From: DASUAS01 sp963756895
Lineage (GTDB): Bacteria > Actinomycetota > Acidimicrobiia > IMCC26256 > DASPTH01
Direction of reading: 5' to 3'
Length of the DNA stretch: 64,000 nucleotides
Assembly: GCA_963756895.1 (NCBI GenBank)
Contig: CAVWPI010000003.1
Span: forward strand, 62,001 to 126,000
The notes below the pieces were generated by a model. It ran no database searches. It was not told the DNA's origin and saw only the letters and a program-made list of their open reading frames with translations. The position numbers and the translations under genes are program-made. Positions 62,093-64,000 of this stretch are shown here, one piece after another (within the stretch, counting starts at the first letter, position 1; each line of letters opens with the position of its first letter).

Positions 62093-62866
62093 ATGCCGAC
62101 CCGCAGTGATCTCCTGGCGCGAACCTTCGTCGACGTCGCCGACACGCTGGTCGCCGACTTCGACATCGTCGACTTCCTGACCGTGCTCACCCGCCGCTGC
62201 GTCGAGCTGTTCGACCTCGGGGCAGCGGCGCTCCTGCTCGCCGATGCCGACCACGTGCGCGTCGCCGCGGCGTCGAACGACCGGGTGCAGCTGCTCGAGC
62301 TGTTGGAGCTCCAGTACGACGACGGTCCGTGCCTCGACTGCTACCACGCCGGCCAGCCGATCAGCTGCGACGACATGGCGTCGGAAGACCGCTGGGCCGA
62401 ATTCGTGCGCGAGGCGCGCTCGGCCGGCTACGCGTCGGTCTACGCGGTGCCGATGCGGCTGCGTCAGCAGGTCATCGGCTCGTTGAACCTGCTGGGCTCT
62501 CGTGTCGACAGCGTCGACGACGCCGGCCTCGTCGAGGCCCAGGCGTTGGCCGACGTCGCGACCATCGGCATCCTGCAGCACCGCGCCGCGTCGGAGCAGC
62601 GAGTGCTCGCGCAGCAACTGCAGTACGCGCTCCAGAGCCGGGTGCTGGTCGAGCAGGCGAAGGGAGTCCTGTCGGAGTTCGCGCACGTCGACATGGACGA
62701 CGCGTTCGACGCGCTGCGCCGGTACGCGCGCGGGCGCAACGAGCGCCTGGTCGAGGTCGCGAGCGCGCTGGTGGAACGCCGGCTCGCGGCGTCGGCCGTG
62801 ATCGACAGCCTCCTGAACGCCGCTCTCCGGAGCGTCACCACCGCGCCCGGCGTAGATTGCGCGCCC
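62093..62866 (+). CDS. GAF-ANTAR regulator 2 (no stop before the sulfatase)
   Basis: 258 codons to the sulfatase ATG. GAF domain: FLTVLTRRCVELFDLGAAALLLAD, LQYDDGPCLDCYHAGQPISCDD, AGYASVYAVPMRLRQQVIGSLNLLG. ANTAR: LQSRVLVEQAKGVLSEFAHVDMDDAFDALRRYARGRNERLVEVASALV. AAGGAGGT lies six bases before ATG. The frame runs on without a stop into the sulfatase. Either the two are a true fusion or a base near the ANTAR end is wrong; a TGA one frame away in tcctgaacg would end the protein naturally. Confidence 0.8.
62853..62858 (+). promoter_or_regulatory. Leaderless -10 hexamer for the sulfatase
   Basis: TAGATT, 8 bases before ATG 62867. Its presence argues that the sulfatase has its own transcript and is not fused to the ANTAR protein. 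Confidence 0.5.
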
Positions 62867-64000
62867 ATGACCACCGCTGATCCGCACGCAGGGTTCTCGA
62901 TCGCCGAGTCGGTGCCGGGCGACTACTCGCTGCCCCATCCCGGCGCCGATGCGCCCAACGTGGTGCTGATCGTCCTCGACGACCTCGGCTTCGGCCAGCT
63001 GGGCTGCTTCGGGTCCGACATCGCCACCCCCGCCATCGACGGCCTGGCCGCAGGCGGCCTCCGGTACAACCACTTCCACGTCACCAGCCTCTGCTCGCCG
63101 ACGCGTGCGTGCCTGATGACCGGCCGCAACCACCACGCGGTCGGCATGGGGTTCCTGACCGACCTGCCGATGGCGTTCCCCGGCTACACCGGGCGCATCC
63201 CGCGCTCGGCGACGCCGCTGCCACGCGTGCTGCGCGACGCCGGCTACAACACGCTCGCCATCGGCAAGTGGCACCTCGTGCCCGGGGGTGAGCGCTCGGT
63301 CGCGGGTCCGTACGACCGTTGGCCCCTCGGGTTCGGCTTCGAGCGCTACTACGGCTTCCTCCAGGGCGACACCAACCACTGGGCACCCCATCTGGTGCGC
63401 GACAACCACTACGTCGAGCAGCCACGCGCGCCGCGTGACGGCTACCACCTCACCGAGGACCTCGCCGACGAGGCGATCCGCGCGATCACCGCGCAACACC
63501 AGGCCGCACCCGACCGCCCCTTCTTCCTCTACTTCGCGCTCGGCGCGATGCACGCGCCCCATCACGTCGCACCGGAGTGGGTGGAGCCCTACCGCGGTGC
63601 GTTCGACGGTGGTTGGGAGCAGTGGCGGGCCGACGTCTTCGCCCGCCAGCTCGCCGACGGCGTCGTCCCCGCGGGCACGGAGCTCGGACCCCGCCCGAGC
63701 TGGATCGAGGAGTGGGCGTCGCTCCCGCGCGACGCGCAGCGCATGCTGGCGCGCCAACACGAGGTGTTCGCCGGCTTCCTCTCGCACACCGACGCGCAGA
63801 TCGGTCGCGTCCTCGCGCAGCTCGACGCGCTCGGCGAGCTCGACAACACGCTCGTGATGCTGATCTCCGACAACGGCGCCAGCGGCGAAGGTGGCGCGCT
63901 GGGCACGTTCAACGAGCACCGCTTCACCGAGCACGTCCCCGACACGGTCGAGGGCAACCTCGCCTGGGGCGACGAGCTCGGCGGTCTGCGCTCGTACCCG
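62867..64000 (+). CDS. Arylsulfatase family protein (truncated by window end)
   Basis: 378 residues visible. Metal-binding start VVLIVLDDLGFGQLGCFG, and the sulfatase signature SLCSPTRACLMTGRN, in which the cysteine of C-x-P-x-R would become formylglycine. Later elements: TLAIGKWHLVPGG, FLYFALGAMHAPHHVAP and LVMLISDNGASGEGG. These are typical arylsulfatase A type residues for calcium and sulfate. No signal peptide, so it may be cytoplasmic or need other export. An FGly-generating enzyme is not in the window. Confidence 0.9.
   Translation, partial: MTTADPHAGFSIAESVPGDYSLPHPGADAPNVVLIVLDDLGFGQLGCFGSDIATPAIDGLAAGGLRYNHFHVTSLCSPTRACLMTGRNHHAVGMGFLTDLPMAFPGYTGRIPRSATPLPRVLRDAGYNTLAIGKWHLVPGGERSVAGPYDRWPLGFGFERYYGFLQGDTNHWAPHLVRDNHYVEQPRAPRDGYHLTEDLADEAIRAITAQHQAAPDRPFFLYFALGAMHAPHHVAPEWVEPYRGAFDGGWEQWRADVFARQLADGVVPAGTELGPRPSWIEEWASLPRDAQRMLARQHEVFAGFLSHTDAQIGRVLAQLDALGELDNTLVMLISDNGASGEGGALGTFNEHRFTEHVPDTVEGNLAWGDELGGLRSYP

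Noticed and set aside
1..64000. CRISPR array, rRNA operon, insertion sequence or prophage
   Set aside because: No regular repeat-spacer series, no rRNA sequence, no transposase or phage structural genes found on either strand.

Overview
The window is high-GC actinobacterial DNA and covers the chromosomal origin. Gene order follows the origin region of Mycobacterium closely: DUF6049, murJ, ECF sigma, trxB, trxA, cwlM, parB, parA, rsmG, jag, yidC, yidD, rnpA, rpmH | dnaA, dnaN, recF, DUF721, gyrB, gyrA, DUF3566, tRNA-Ile ... crgA, trpG/pabA, pknB, pbpA, rodA, pstP, fhaB, fhaA, tRNA-Leu. Gene content differs from mycobacteria (no PknA, the kinase is separate from MurJ, a short FhaA, extra genes throughout). 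This suggests a deep-branching actinobacterium, possibly of the Acidimicrobiia type; that placement is inference.

Layout. 1-9.8 kb: a dehydrogenase, then a cell-envelope and regulatory block (GNAT, DUF6049, murJ, DegV, Ser/Thr kinase, ECF sigma and its likely anti-sigma). 9.8-12.2 kb: thioredoxin system and a CwlM-like protein. 12.2-18.9 kb, minus strand: parB, parA and two parS sites, then rsmG, jag, yidC, yidD, rnpA, rpmH. 18.9-20.9 kb: DnaA boxes, dnaA and oriC. 20.9-29.9 kb: dnaN, recF, DUF721, gyrB, and a gyrA interrupted by a full-length 420-residue intein, then DUF3566.

30-39.9 kb: an accessory island between tRNA-Ile and tRNA-Ala, which are neighbours in mycobacteria. It starts with a lasso-peptide gene cluster: ABC exporter, nucleotidyltransferase, a 47-residue precursor, an asparagine-synthetase-type cyclase without a glutaminase domain, PqqD-like B1, protease B2, and an HPr-kinase-like peptide kinase. 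A methyltransferase and a small membrane peptide follow. The precursor ends in serine after a polyglycine tail, which fits modification of the C-terminus by the kinase and possibly by the nucleotidyltransferase. The island ends with a saccharopine-dehydrogenase-like protein and two exported lipoproteins. 40-51 kb: mixed accessory genes (VanZ-LamG membrane protein, a small catabolic-looking minus-strand cluster, LtrA, GtrA, a GT-C glycosyltransferase, PAP2, thioesterase, thiolase). 51-60 kb: the conserved growth and division kinase block. 60-64 kb: a fatty-acid desaturase, two GAF-ANTAR proteins and the start of a sulfatase.

Two properties run through the window. Many genes start about 6 bases after a TANNNT hexamer, which implies leaderless transcripts. 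Many genes, including normally essential ones such as murJ, parB, yidC, rnpA and pknB, carry single-base frameshifts while neighbours such as dnaN, recF, gyrB and gyrA are intact. I read these as consensus errors rather than true pseudogenes and annotate across them; boundaries inside such genes are approximate.
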